Below are positions 29,964-39,600 of a stretch of DNA of 64,000 nt, one piece after another. Location: NCBI RefSeq assembly GCF_004745075.1, contig NZ_RHFH01000004.1:124001-188000 (forward strand), given 5' to 3'. A program made the translations under genes and the position numbers. The notes below the pieces were generated by a model. The model saw nothing but the letters and a program-made list of their open reading frames with translations. It did no database searches and had not been told where the DNA came from. The stretch comes from Brevibacterium sp. S111 (GTDB lineage Bacteria > Actinomycetota > Actinomycetes > Actinomycetales > Brevibacteriaceae). The first letter of the stretch is position 1; every line of letters begins with the position of its first letter.

Positions 29964-32239
29964 TGCCTTCGATGACGATCGGCAAGACGCCTGTCGCGTG
30001 GCGCCTGCTGCGGTACACGGTGAAGCCGAAGCCGGGCTCGACAAAGCAGGAGCGAGTGCTGCATGCAGCGGGACTCCACTGCCGTCCTGAGACCTCCACC
30101 GAAGAATTCGCAGCAGTGCGGCGTCGCCACGGCAAGCAGGGCGCGATGCGAAAGTCACCGGCCCGTTTCGAGCTTCCCGAACACGGCGAGGAGGCCACGC
30201 ACGTGCGCGATACTCGCCCCGGTGGCCGCAGGTACTGGCGTGAGGCTCGGGACGATGAGACGGCGACGCACGTCAAGCACGAGGGCGGGTACGTGCGCCA
30301 GAACGAGGCGGTGCACTTCATCATCGGTTTCGGACCCGATGAGGTGAACCCAGAGGATCCCGAACAGGTCGCTCACGCATTCGAGTACACGGTCGCGCTC
30401 TTCCGGGAGACCATGCCCGGGCTCCAGGTCCACCTGGTTGGACAGGCCGATGGCAAGGGCATGACACCCGATCCCACGACCGGTGAGGTCAGCGGGAAGT
30501 TCCACGTGCACGCGGTAGCGAACGCCGTTGTCTATGAGGACATGGATGTCGAAGGCCGCGTCTGGCAGACGGGGTCGAAGATGTCCGGTGCGCTCACGGA
30601 CATCGACAGCGTCCGCGAACGGCATGACGTCTTCATGCGTGAGAACCCGGAATGGGGCTTCACGCAGAAGGCGAAGCCTGTCTCCGAGCAGAAGAAGGAA
30701 AAGCGCTCAGTGATGGACCGTCGCATGCGTTCGCGCGGTGAACGGTCGAACCACGACATCATCCGCGACGCGATGTGGTCCGCGCTGCACGATCCTCGAT
30801 CTGTCGATGACGCCTTCCTGTCCACGATGGGCGACCCCCGCACGGTCGACCGCAGCGCGTTCGAGGCCGTCATGGCCGAGTACGGGGCCATGCACGGTCT
30901 GTCGGTCGAGGACCCAGGCTGGCGTCGTGGCAAGCCGCCGAAGCAGCGCAAGATCAGCTACAAGCTCGACGGCATGGCGACGAACGTCCGTGGCGAAACA
31001 CTCGGCGAACAGTACGAAGCCGACTTCATCTACCGGCAGCTGTGCGCGGTCGCCGCTGGCCGGGACGTCGAGCCGCGCGTCGAGAGCGCCGTCGTGGGGC
31101 CAGCACGCCAGGTCACGAAGCCGACCGACGACGAGCTGACCGAGGCCAGGGCCACGATCGAAGAACTCGTCCGCGAGGAAGAGCTCGACGCCTGGGTCGA
31201 GGACTGGGCTCGTGCGGAAGACGTCTCTGTCGAAGAGCTTCTGGACGAGCGGGGGATGTCGATCGACGACGAGGGCGACCGTGAGAAGCTCCGACGGTCC
31301 ATGCACACATGGAGGGCAGCCCGGCAGAAGGATCACACGGCGTCGGAGCCGCAGACAACTGCGACCAGCAAGCCCGAGAGCAAGAGTCCCAGCGCAGCGG
31401 GCTCGCGGCAGCCTGCCCGGCGGGCCGCAGGGGTTCTGGACATCAGCGCCGACGTCGACCGCCAGTTGCAGGAGTCGGGAACAGCAGCCGAGGCTCTCCT
31501 TCAGAAGTGGGGGGTCGAGGAAGCGCCTCATCGCACCGAGACGGCTCCTGCCGCTCGGGAGGAGCGCCATGACGACGAGACCAAGGAGAAGCTGCCCGTC
31601 GCACCCGCTCGGCCCCGAGAGGATGACGAGGAGGTCGCCGGGGACACGTCCTCGGCTCTGGGTCCGGTCGTCACGACTACCTCGGTCGCTCCCGCTCCGT
31701 CCGCCTCTGGTGAGGACGAGGAATACCGGTCGCCGATGCGTGAGATGCCCTCGAAGAGCGAGAAGGGTCGGGTGCTGTACGCCCGCGTGGCGGCGTTCGA
31801 CGAGGAAGCCCGCAAGGTGCTGGCCCGTGGTGAGCGGATCGACGAGAAGACCGTGCCCAAGGGCATCGGTGCAAAGTTCCTCGATGCGTTCGGACAGCAG
31901 CTCGACTCGGCCGTCGCCGTGCAGCTCCGGCTGCGCCAGGCGAAGAAGGAGAAGGCCAACGCTGCATTCGAACAGGGCAAGAAGGCCCAGGCTGCGATCG
32001 ACGAGGTCAAGACCAATGCCGAGCTCGGTGGTGACCTCACGGGGATGTGGCAGCACTCCGAGACGACGCAGGAGCTGATCCGGGAGAGGAACGTCGCGAA
32101 CCGGCGGCGGGCCCAGCTGCGGGAAGAGATCGCGCATGGCGTGTACGAGGACGTCCGCAGCAAGGCGCCCGACGTTGCTCCCGGGCATGATGAGCAGGTT
32201 GATCAGCAGCGCCAGCCGGACGGGCCGAGCCTCGGGTGA
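29963..32239 (+). CDS. relaxase / mobilization nuclease
   Basis: Nicks oriT and covalently leads the strand into a recipient. About 758 residues. The N-terminal third is the HUH nuclease domain: RLLRYTVKPK with a candidate nucleophile Tyr near residue 15, and the metal-binding His motif GKFHVHAVANAVVY near residue 180. The C-terminal two thirds are Glu/Arg/Ala-rich and largely disordered or coiled, without a recognisable helicase. ATG at 29963 forms TGATG with mobC (GTG at 29960 is also possible). The relaxase class is not assigned with confidence. Confidence 0.88.
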   Translation: MPSMTIGKTPVAWRLLRYTVKPKPGSTKQERVLHAAGLHCRPETSTEEFAAVRRRHGKQGAMRKSPARFELPEHGEEATHVRDTRPGGRRYWREARDDETATHVKHEGGYVRQNEAVHFIIGFGPDEVNPEDPEQVAHAFEYTVALFRETMPGLQVHLVGQADGKGMTPDPTTGEVSGKFHVHAVANAVVYEDMDVEGRVWQTGSKMSGALTDIDSVRERHDVFMRENPEWGFTQKAKPVSEQKKEKRSVMDRRMRSRGERSNHDIIRDAMWSALHDPRSVDDAFLSTMGDPRTVDRSAFEAVMAEYGAMHGLSVEDPGWRRGKPPKQRKISYKLDGMATNVRGETLGEQYEADFIYRQLCAVAAGRDVEPRVESAVVGPARQVTKPTDDELTEARATIEELVREEELDAWVEDWARAEDVSVEELLDERGMSIDDEGDREKLRRSMHTWRAARQKDHTASEPQTTATSKPESKSPSAAGSRQPARRAAGVLDISADVDRQLQESGTAAEALLQKWGVEEAPHRTETAPAAREERHDDETKEKLPVAPARPREDDEEVAGDTSSALGPVVTTTSVAPAPSASGEDEEYRSPMREMPSKSEKGRVLYARVAAFDEEARKVLARGERIDEKTVPKGIGAKFLDAFGQQLDSAVAVQLRLRQAKKEKANAAFEQGKKAQAAIDEVKTNAELGGDLTGMWQHSETTQELIRERNVANRRRAQLREEIAHGVYEDVRSKAPDVAPGHDEQVDQQRQPDGPSLG

Positions 32240-32240
32240 G

Positions 32241-32644
32241 GTCGGTCTTGCCCGGCAGCCGCAGCCGGCCATGGGTGCTCGGGTGGGAGCGTGCGCTCGG
32301 GTGGAGAGCCCGGCTCGTGGTGCCGGTGTCTGGAGCGGTTGGTCTTGCCCGGTGGCCGCAGCTGGCGATGGGTGCCGGCATGGGAGCGTGCGCTCGGGGT
32401 GGAGAGCCCGGCTCGTGGTGCCGGTGTCTGGAGCGGTTGGTCTTGCCCGGTGGCCGCAGTTGGCCATGGGTGCTCGGGTGGGAGCGTGCGCTCGGGTGGA
32501 GAGCCCGGCTCGTGGTGCCGGTGTCTGGAGCGGTCGGTCTTGCCCGGTGGCCGCAGTTGGCCATGGGTGCTCGGGTGGGAGCGTGCGCTCGGGTGGAGAG
32601 CCCTGCTGGCGGTGCCGGTGTCTGGAGCGGTCGGTCTTGCCCGG
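32241..32644. repeat. 97-bp tandem repeat array, four units plus a stub
   Basis: Units start with GTCTTGCCCGG at 32245, 32342, 32440 and 32537 (lengths 97, 98, 97, 97), with an 11-bp partial at 32634-32644. Units differ at a few positions. Each contains GAGCG/CGCTC and GGCC-type small inverted repeats. The array begins straight after the relaxase stop. The period is not a multiple of three and several frames stay open, so this is not a protein repeat. Confidence 0.9.
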
Positions 32645-33180
32645 CTTCAGATGCCCTACACCGGAAAAGCTCTCTGACCAGGGAAAATATGTGATTTGTA
32701 GCGATGTAGGGGATGTATCGCAGAAATAGGGTTTATATAAAGGCGACCCGTTGAACATGAGGGCGCCTATCGAGAAAAGTTTTGGGGCGCCAGGCGCTAC
32801 AGGCACTAAAAGCACCGCTAAACACCGGTTGACCTGGGCAAACATGGTGTTTGCAGGCCCTCTACACACCCCGTGAGTTTGGCTACAGAACGTGCTTCCT
32901 TGCCACTCCGTGGCCGGCAGGCATCCGCGGTTGCCACATACTGCCGCAGCGCACTGCTGTCTCGCCCTGAGTCAGGCGAACATCTCGGCTCTCTCGCCGA
33001 TCCGTGACCGGCAGACTTCGACGACCAGTCGTTCTCTCCTCCCAGCTCAGAAAAATGCCTACGGTCGCGATCCCGAGCCGGTCGGCAATCACCTGTTCTC
33101 GCCTCAACAACTCGAATCGATCGATACCGGATTCGGGTTCGACGAGGGCGATCTCTGGGGATCTTGAGAGAGCGAAAGAA
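32645..33180. other. non-coding region with AT-richer core; possible replication origin
   Basis: No supported gene. The first 200 bp (32645-32850) are clearly AT-richer than the surroundings, with stretches such as GGGTTTATATAAAGG and GGGAAAATATGTG. It holds GCGAT / ATCGC around 32701 and AAACACC / GGTGTTT near 32821-32853. Placed between a tandem array and a terminator on an element with its own helicase, it is a candidate origin; no DnaA box or Rep iteron was recognised. Confidence 0.35.
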
Positions 33181-33222
33181 GAAGCCCCGGCAGGAGAGCA
33201 AATGCTCTCCTGCCGGGGCTTC
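33181..33222. terminator. strong bidirectional terminator hairpin
   Basis: Perfect 20-bp stem (33181-33200 with 33203-33222; starts GAAGCCCCGGCAGGAGAGCA) and a 2-nt AA spacer. It lies 22 nt past the stop of the minus-strand membrane gene, and would end that transcript. Confidence 0.8.
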
Positions 33223-33243
33223 CATGTTCTCCGACCAACTGCT

Positions 33244-34020
33244 TTACCAGATGCCACCAGTCTTCTTCACATGCACGGTCCGCGGCTGCTTGGCAGCCTC
33301 GGCTACGCGGGACGCGTTCGCAGCGTTGGCTCGCCGCGTGGCCGCACCCTCAGCACGGATGGTGCCGATGGCAGCACCGGTCATCGCTGCGTTGATCACA
33401 TTGCCCGCGGCCTGCATCTTCGTCGCACGCTGTGCTTCGGCGAGCTGTGCGGCGTGCATGTCCTCGACGCGGCGCCTGTGCAGCTCAGTCTCGTAGAGGT
33501 TGAGTGCTGCCGTGATCGAGTTCGCCCGATGGTTCTGCACGGCCTGGGCACAGAACGCGACGGCCTCCTCGTGACGATACGCCTCCGGATAGAAGTCGGT
33601 GCCGACACGCTGCGCAAGGTCGCGGCCGGCTTGGACCAGCTGCCCGTCTATCTGCTGCTCCTCGGCGCGAACCGCGGCATTGCTTTGCTCCCGTCTCTCG
33701 TTCTCTCGCTCGGCGATCGCATGCTGCTTGGGCACGACCACGCGGTTGCGTAGGAGTAGGACGAGGAAGCCGATAAGCAATGCGGCGGGCAGAATCGCGA
33801 TCGCCGCGTCGAACGTCGTGAATCCTGCGATGTAGACGATGCCTGCGCCTACGGCGATGAGGAGCACGACCCAGGTGCGCCACCTCCGCTTCAACGGCAC
33901 GGGCGCCTGATAACGCTGGCCGAGGGCTGCTTTGGCGCGCCATTGGGCGTCAATGTACTGGAGGAGCTGGTGTAAGTATCCGAGGCGCTGGACGAGAGCC
34001 GTCCGCGGGTCACTGTCCAT
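33244..34020 (-). CDS. membrane protein with coiled-coil tail, unknown
   Basis: About 258 residues. Two membrane helices at about residues 52-70 and 74-94 (TWVVLLIAVGAGIVYIAGF, AIAILPAALLIGFLVLLL), then a long charged helical region (QHAIAERENERREQSNAAVR) and an Ala/Arg-rich end. No family recognised. ATG at 34020 is preferred over GTG at 34026; it follows the lipoprotein gene by about 8 nt, so both are one operon. Possibly surface or envelope functions of the element (entry exclusion is one guess). Confidence 0.75.
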   Translation of the reverse strand: MDSDPRTALVQRLGYLHQLLQYIDAQWRAKAALGQRYQAPVPLKRRWRTWVVLLIAVGAGIVYIAGFTTFDAAIAILPAALLIGFLVLLLRNRVVVPKQHAIAERENERREQSNAAVRAEEQQIDGQLVQAGRDLAQRVGTDFYPEAYRHEEAVAFCAQAVQNHRANSITAALNLYETELHRRRVEDMHAAQLAEAQRATKMQAAGNVINAAMTGAAIGTIRAEGAATRRANAANASRVAEAAKQPRTVHVKKTGGIW

Positions 34021-34028
34021 GTTCACGC

Positions 34029-34991
34029 TCAGCTCGCTATCCAGTTGCCGTTGGCGTCGCGCATGTAGCTGGCGACTTCACCTGCAACTCCGATAGTGCC
34101 ATCCGTCATGACGGAGAGCTGGACCTCCGCGATGGAGCTGGCCTCGCCGTCGGAGTCAACGGAGCCAAGGCCTACCTCGAAGGCGTTGTCCGGATCGGTG
34201 GCGGAGGCTGCGCAGTGCCCCACGACGACGGCCGACGAATGGTCGGCCGCGACGAAGGTGCCCTCCTCGGGGGCGTTCGGATCAAACTCGTCGATCGAGG
34301 CGGCGTCACTGGAATCCTGACCGAGGAGCTGGGCGACGGCGGACGATTCGTCGAGACCAGAGTTCTCGACCGAGGTGTCGAGGAAAGTATCGATCATCTC
34401 CTGGCCGGTGAGCGTGTCAGGGACGGTCGCGTACTCCGAGAAGATGGAATACCCCTCGCCCTTCTCCGCCAAGCCAGTTCTGATCTCGTCCCAGGAGTCC
34501 TGACCGATCGAGGAGTAGGCGTCGCCGAGGACGCCAGCGCTGCTGTAGACCTCATCGAGCGTGCGGGCCAGGGAGTCGAGCGAGCTTTCTCCGGTCGCGT
34601 CGAGCAGCTGCTGCTCGCCCTCGGCGCGGGCGAGGTCCTCCGTGTTGTTCTCGATGAAACCGGCCGGCTGCCCATCGGCCCAGTCGAGGTTGAGCTCAGC
34701 GGCGCAGAACTCGGCGCTCTCGACGTCGTGGGCCCGGACGGTGAAGCCGTTGAGCACGAGCCCGTCCGCCTCGGTACCCATCGCCTCACGCAGGTCGTCA
34801 GGCACCTGGACCGTGATCTCCTCGGCCGGGTCGATTCCGTTGGTCTGGAACTCGAAGACGTTCGCGGCGGTCCCGCCGCCGGTCTCGTCGGTACCTGCGG
34901 AGGCGTCGGAGCCGCCCGAGCAGCCCGCCAGCAGCAGGGCGGCGCCTCCGAGGGCGGCGAAAGTGGTGGTCATCGTCGTGGTGCGGCGCAT
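34029..34991 (-). CDS. secreted lipoprotein, unknown function
   Basis: 320 residues with a lipoprotein signal: basic start MRRTTTM, hydrophobic core, lipobox LLLAGC (Cys near residue 24), then a Gly/Ser/Thr-rich linker. The mature domain is acidic, with two further Cys residues. No family is recognised. Upstream partner of the coiled-coil membrane protein; divergent from the XRE regulator gene. Confidence 0.8.
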   Translation of the reverse strand: MRRTTTMTTTFAALGGAALLLAGCSGGSDASAGTDETGGGTAANVFEFQTNGIDPAEEITVQVPDDLREAMGTEADGLVLNGFTVRAHDVESAEFCAAELNLDWADGQPAGFIENNTEDLARAEGEQQLLDATGESSLDSLARTLDEVYSSAGVLGDAYSSIGQDSWDEIRTGLAEKGEGYSIFSEYATVPDTLTGQEMIDTFLDTSVENSGLDESSAVAQLLGQDSSDAASIDEFDPNAPEEGTFVAADHSSAVVVGHCAASATDPDNAFEVGLGSVDSDGEASSIAEVQLSVMTDGTIGVAGEVASYMRDANGNWIAS

Positions 34992-35104
34992 GGTGGCGAG
35001 CCTCTCTGGTCGTGATCATGGGTCGTATTGCTTGGTTCTATTCTATCGCAACCGGAACACATAGATCCTGGTTATCGTGGATAATCAGGCGGATTCTGGA
35101 AGGT

Positions 35105-35341
35105 GTGCCTCATAGTGAAGACCGCAAGTTCGAGCCTCGCCTGCAACGGCTATTCGGCTCGAATCTTCGCGCATGGCGCACGTCTCGCGGCATCACGCAG
35201 GAGCAATTGGCAGAGAAGCTAGAGCTGAGTGCTCGGTACGTTCGCACCCTGGAGACCGGGGCCGGCAACATCACCCTTCTCACGATGGAGAAGGTCGCCT
35301 TCGCTCTCGGTGAGGATCCGATCGAGATGCTGGCCGGCTAG
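35105..35341 (+). CDS. XRE-family helix-turn-helix regulator
   Basis: 78 residues from GTG 35105, with a Cro/C1 HTH: NLRAWRTSRGITQEQLAEKL, then LSARYVRTLETGAGNITLLT. The frame is open upstream to an ATG at 35012, but that part (GRIAWFYSIATGTHRSW) looks like non-coding promoter DNA. Divergent from the lipoprotein gene; convergent with the small Cys-rich gene, overlapping its end by 4 nt. Probably a repressor of nearby element genes. Confidence 0.8.
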   Translation: MPHSEDRKFEPRLQRLFGSNLRAWRTSRGITQEQLAEKLELSARYVRTLETGAGNITLLTMEKVAFALGEDPIEMLAG

Positions 35342-35493
35342 TCGGCGAGCTCTGCCACCGAGACGGGGCCGTGGAGGGGGCAAGTGTGGACACACCAGAG
35401 ACCCCTGCCCGGTAGGGCGACATAAGCACGTTCTGCGAACTGAGGTGGCGAGCACTCGAAGCAGAAGCAGAGCTTCAGATCGTTGTCCGTCAT
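35338..35493 (-). CDS. small Cys-rich protein coupled to ardA
   Basis: 51 residues. ATG at 35493 shares its A with the ardA stop (TGATG), with GGAA 7 nt upstream. The sequence has a Cys pattern suggesting a zinc knuckle: LCFCFECSPP (C9, C11, C14) and WCVHTCPLH (C34, H36, C38, H41). No family recognised. Operonic position suggests an accessory of the antirestriction protein. Confidence 0.6.
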   Translation of the reverse strand: MTDNDLKLCFCFECSPPQFAERAYVALPGRGLWCVHTCPLHGPVSVAELAD

Positions 35494-36047
35494 CACAGGT
35501 TCCAAAACACGAAGACGCCGGACCCGGGCGCATCCTCGACGGTGAAGTCGAAGGCCAGATCCCGCGTCCAGGCGGCCCAGTCGAAGTATCGAACGACCTC
35601 CTCGGGCACATCGGTCAGCAGGCCGATGTCCTCGGCGAGCTGGCGTGCGTACTCGTTGAAGTCATCCCAGGCACCGGCGTAGCGTTCTTCGAAGTCGGAG
35701 ACGGACGGCAGGTCTCCCGTGCCCAAGGCGACGTAATCCCCGCTGCGCACCCATGCGCACAGCGCCGATCGTTGCTGATCGGGCACCTCAGCGAGCGTTC
35801 GTCCCCATTCGGCAGCGTCTTGTGGGCTCATTTCACCGGAGACAGGGATGTTCTCGTGGTCGAAGACCCAAAGCTCCTCATCGGCTTCGGGGCATAGTCC
35901 TGAGCCTCGGTATACGTCGTCGGCGGTGATGTCGTCGCAGTCCACAGCGTCGAACCAGTGCCCGATCAGGTTCCCCGCGTTGTAGGCACCAAGACTGCCG
36001 ACCCAGGCCCGAGGGGTTTCATCTGTGGAGGTGTTGGCGATTGTCAT
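35493..36047 (-). CDS. ardA: ArdA antirestriction protein
   Basis: 184 residues, strongly acidic. The hallmark WVGSLGAYNAGNLIGHWFDA near residue 14 is the ArdA N-terminal motif; further matches are ELWVFDHENIP and the three-subdomain length (about 165-185). ArdA mimics B-form DNA and blocks type I restriction enzymes, protecting the incoming element. ATG at 36047 has GAGGAACC upstream; a longer frame runs into repeat DNA and is rejected. Preceded by a repeat-rich leader with an 18-bp hairpin. Confidence 0.92.
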   Translation of the reverse strand: MTIANTSTDETPRAWVGSLGAYNAGNLIGHWFDAVDCDDITADDVYRGSGLCPEADEELWVFDHENIPVSGEMSPQDAAEWGRTLAEVPDQQRSALCAWVRSGDYVALGTGDLPSVSDFEERYAGAWDDFNEYARQLAEDIGLLTDVPEEVVRYFDWAAWTRDLAFDFTVEDAPGSGVFVFWNL

Positions 36048-36112
36048 ATCAGGTTCCTCTCTCGTTGAGTTCGCGTGCTCTCCAGAGCCGCCTCCGGCGG
36101 CCGGGCCACATC

Positions 36113-36255
36113 TGGCCCACCTGTGGCCAAAATTTGCCCACGTTTGGCCCACTTGTGACCACAGAAGCCTGCCCGGTCAGGCGTGGTCAGAATGTGCCCA
36201 CGTCTGGCCCACCTGTGGCCACTTTCTGGCCAGAATGTGGCCAGAAAGTGGCCAC
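36113..36255. repeat. repeat-rich leader upstream of ardA with 18-bp perfect hairpin
   Basis: TGGCCCAC followed by YTGTGRCCA occurs at 36113, 36145 and 36205; the last two are part of a longer copy beginning TGCCCACGT (60-bp spacing). Next comes a perfect inverted repeat: GTGGCCACTTTCTGGCCA (36215-36232), 5-nt loop GAATG, TGGCCAGAAAGTGGCCAC (36238-36255). It lies between divergent ardA and the HTH gene. Possible protein-binding sites, or a folded single-strand promoter. Confidence 0.75.
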
Positions 36256-36438
36256 CCATGACCATTCGACAAGACCGTCCAAAACCCCTGATAACCCGCA
36301 TAATCACGCGGAACTGCGGTAGAATTGGCAGAGGTCCGGATGTGAGAACCCGCTGTCGTCCTGGCTCGTGAAACCGTCACCCGGGGGCGTGCGGACCGCT
36401 GTCCCGCGGCCCGTAGGTGTCAATGACGGGAAGACCTC

Positions 36439-36681
36439 ATGGACGACAACAATTCAACGGCAGCGGCCTCGCAGCCTCGCGGGCTGCTCGACGAGGGCCT
36501 CATCTCCGAAGCAGACCTCGCAGAGCGTCTCGGCTGGACCCGCGACTGGCTCGGCAAACGCCGTCGCCGCGGCGAAATGCCTGACCACATCAAGCAGGGC
36601 CGGACGATCCTCTATCCGCGCCCCGCCGTAGAGACCTGGCTTCGTGCCGGGCTGCACTCCACCGACTCGGGGGTGGCCTGA
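36439..36681 (+). CDS. small helix-turn-helix (excisionase-like) protein
   Basis: 80 residues with an HTH_17-like fold: ISEADLAERLGWTRDWLGKR followed by RRRGEMPDHIKQGRTILYPR and a C-terminal helix. Similar proteins bind DNA as excisionases or regulators. ATG preceded by GGAAGACC. Its stop overlaps the start of the 1190-residue membrane gene (TGATG), so it may control that gene. Confidence 0.8.
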   Translation: MDDNNSTAAASQPRGLLDEGLISEADLAERLGWTRDWLGKRRRRGEMPDHIKQGRTILYPRPAVETWLRAGLHSTDSGVA

Positions 36682-39600
36682 TGAGCGCCATCACCCAGAC
36701 GCACACGCCGGGCATCCGCGCCTGGAGGAATTGGACGCCCCGGCGCGTACTCGCGCTGGCGCTCATGCTGATCATCCCGATCACTCTGGTGCTCGGCTCT
36801 GCCTCGGGCGCCTTTGCCCAGGAGGATGAGGCTGAGGATGTCGCGGCGATGAACTTCTACCGGCTGAGCTCCTCGGTGACGGCACTGTTCTCTGAGGCGA
36901 CCAAGCCGAAGTCGAAGCTCGATCTCACCGATACGGGCTGGCCGACGGTCTTCACCAACGCGTCCAGCGGTGGGTCGATGGTCGGTTACGTCGACAGCGA
37001 CTTCAACCCCATCGCCGGCTGGCTGAACTCGAAGACGGCACAGTCCTCGGACGCCATCGGCTACGGCACGCTCATGACCTTCGACGAAGGCACGGGCATC
37101 GGTGGGCTCAGCGGTGCACAGCACTACTCCTACTTCGGAGCCACGCTCAACGGAATGGGCCTGGACTCGACCAGCACCGGTCTGTCGCTGGGCTTCTTCA
37201 ACACCATGCTCGGCGGCGTGATCATGCTGCTCTACATCCTCACGGCAGCTGTCGACGGGCTGTTCTCGATCGTCCTCACGGTGATGGACTGGCTCAACCC
37301 GTTCAAGCTCTTCTATGTGGGTGTGAACGCGGTGAGCCCCCAGTTCGCCAACGGTATGACCGGTGGTGAAGGACCTCCTGGCTTCCTCGGCTCTCTCGCG
37401 GAGTGGGTCGGCGGCTGGTACCAGGTGCTGAACTCGCTGTCCTGGACGGTGCTGGTGCCGATCTTTATGGCGACCTTCGTCATGGGCATTCTGCTGTTCA
37501 AGAAGATGGACAAGGGCTCGGGTCTGAAGAAGCTCTTCATCCGCCTGCTGTTCATCGGACTGGGCCTGCCTCTGCTGGGCTCGATGTACACCGGCGCCCT
37601 GGGCGCCATGAACAACGCCACCGATGACGGCAACGCCGGCTCGACCAAGGTCGTGCTCTCCACCTACGTGGACTTCGAGGGCTGGGCTCTCGATCAGCGT
37701 CTGATGGTCCCTGAGGGTGCCACCATCGAGTGGAACAACCTCAGCAATCAGCCCTCCGGTGCGTCGCAGGCCAATGTCCGCGACACGGCGCTGCTCATCA
37801 ACGCCCAGGTCTTCGACCTGCCTGGTGTCGAGGCTGTGGGAACCGACGAGGACGTGGCATGGGGCGAAGCCATCCGTGGCGGCGAGACCGACTGGAACGA
37901 GGTCAAGTACGGCCAGATCATGTCGATGCTGTGGCGCTACATGGGCAACGAGCAGGTGTCGGCTTCTGCGTTCGAGACCGAGTCAAAGTCCACGCTCTCA
38001 CCTGAGGCGCGTGAGCTGGCCCCCGACTGGTTCGAGGGCTACATGAAGGACCCCGAGGACTCGGCGAAGCCGGACAAGACTGTTGCTCCGAACGTGAACC
38101 CGCTGCTGGTCACGGCTGACGGCACGGGCCTGACGCTCAACCAGGAGTCGGGTCGGACCGACAGCAACTTCGCCTTCTACACGGCAGGCGATGTCGGCGA
38201 GTGCGGACGCCAGCTCTCTACTCCCGGTGGTGCGCCTATGTCGTGCAACCTGGCTCCGCTGGCGATGTACAACTACCTCAACACGGACTTCGGCTCGACG
38301 TCGCTTCACACGTACTCTTCGGGCCGTTCGAGCTCCGAAGCAACGCGCTCGGTCCACAACTCGGTGAGCATGGTCGGAACCGGAACGATGAGCTTCATCT
38401 ACTGGTTCAACGCTGTCGTGCTGCTGGGCTCGTTCGTGCTCATCGGCTTCGGCTACGCGTTCTCGATGATCATGGGCAACCTCCGTCGTGGTCTCCAGCT
38501 TGTGACGGCGATCCCCTTCGCGACGCTGGGAGCCATCGCGGGTATCGCCAAGGTCATCGTGTACTCGATCGCGCTGATCATGGAAGTGATCATCACGATC
38601 TTCCTGTACAAGTTCGTCCAGGAGTTCCTCATCGCTCTGCCGTCCATCTTCGAGAAGCCTTTCGCGGGCGTGCTCAACAACGGTGATGAGGGCAATGCTC
38701 TGATGCTGTACCTGGGCTCCAGTGGCCTGATCGCCATCATCATCACGCTGGCCGCGATCGTATTGACGATCATGTTCACGGTCATGGCTCTGCGTGCCCG
38801 CAAGTCGATCGTGAAGGCCATCGAGGAGGCGACGACCAAGATCGTCGAGAAGTTCGTGGACTCTTCGGTCGGTGCACCCGGAGGTGGTGGCGGGATGATG
38901 CCTGCCCTCGCCGGTGGTGCTGCGGCGGGGGCCGGTGCTGCGGTCGGTAACCGGATGATGAGCGGCGGCGGTGGCGGTGGGAAGAAGCCTTCGGGCTCGA
39001 ACACCGGTGGCACCAACGGTCCCGGTGCCGTCGCCCCCGACGGTCCGGGCCCCGAGGGCGGTGGCTTCCTCGGAGGCGACGTCGACACTGATGGCGCACT
39101 CGATTCCGATGGAACCATGGCTCTGGCAGGCAACGACACCGAAGGTGGCGCTGCTGAGGGTGCTGCCGCTCAGGCGGCAGAGGGCTCTCAGGGCTCCGGC
39201 TCGCCCATGGGCGGTGCAGACGGTTCCGCGGGCGCTGACGGCTCGGACCCGGCCAGTGAGACTGAGCTCGGCAAGCAGGTCGAGAGCAGCGGTCTGTCGA
39301 ACCCGACGGGTGACGCAGCCGATGGTGCCGAGGGTGGTGCTGACGGCAGCAGCATCGACGAACCCGCCGCTGATGGCGGGGCCGAAGGTGGCAACATCGA
39401 ACAGCCTGCCGTGGGTGACGGCGATGCCATGGACGCGGCGTCCGGCTCGATGCAGGACTCGCAGGAGGGGTACAAGGAGGCTGACCAGGCGAAGCTCTCG
39501 GCTGGCACTGAGGGTGCTCAGGCTGCTGGTCATGGTGCTCTGGCAGCCGGTCGTGCTGTGGCTGGTGATGAGGCGGGAGCTGCGAAGTCTGCGGGCGATG

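Noticed and set aside
32241-32644. CRISPR array
   Set aside because: Units of 97 bp are contiguous and nearly identical over their full length, with no unique spacers and no cas genes.
32037-32869. Long open frames on both strands across the tandem repeats
   Set aside because: Openness comes from GC-rich repetition; the 97/98-bp period changes frame between units and no ribosome-binding site or domain is seen.
32883-33257. 124-residue minus-strand frame
   Set aside because: Starts beyond and reads straight through the perfect 20-bp terminator hairpin; no family similarity.
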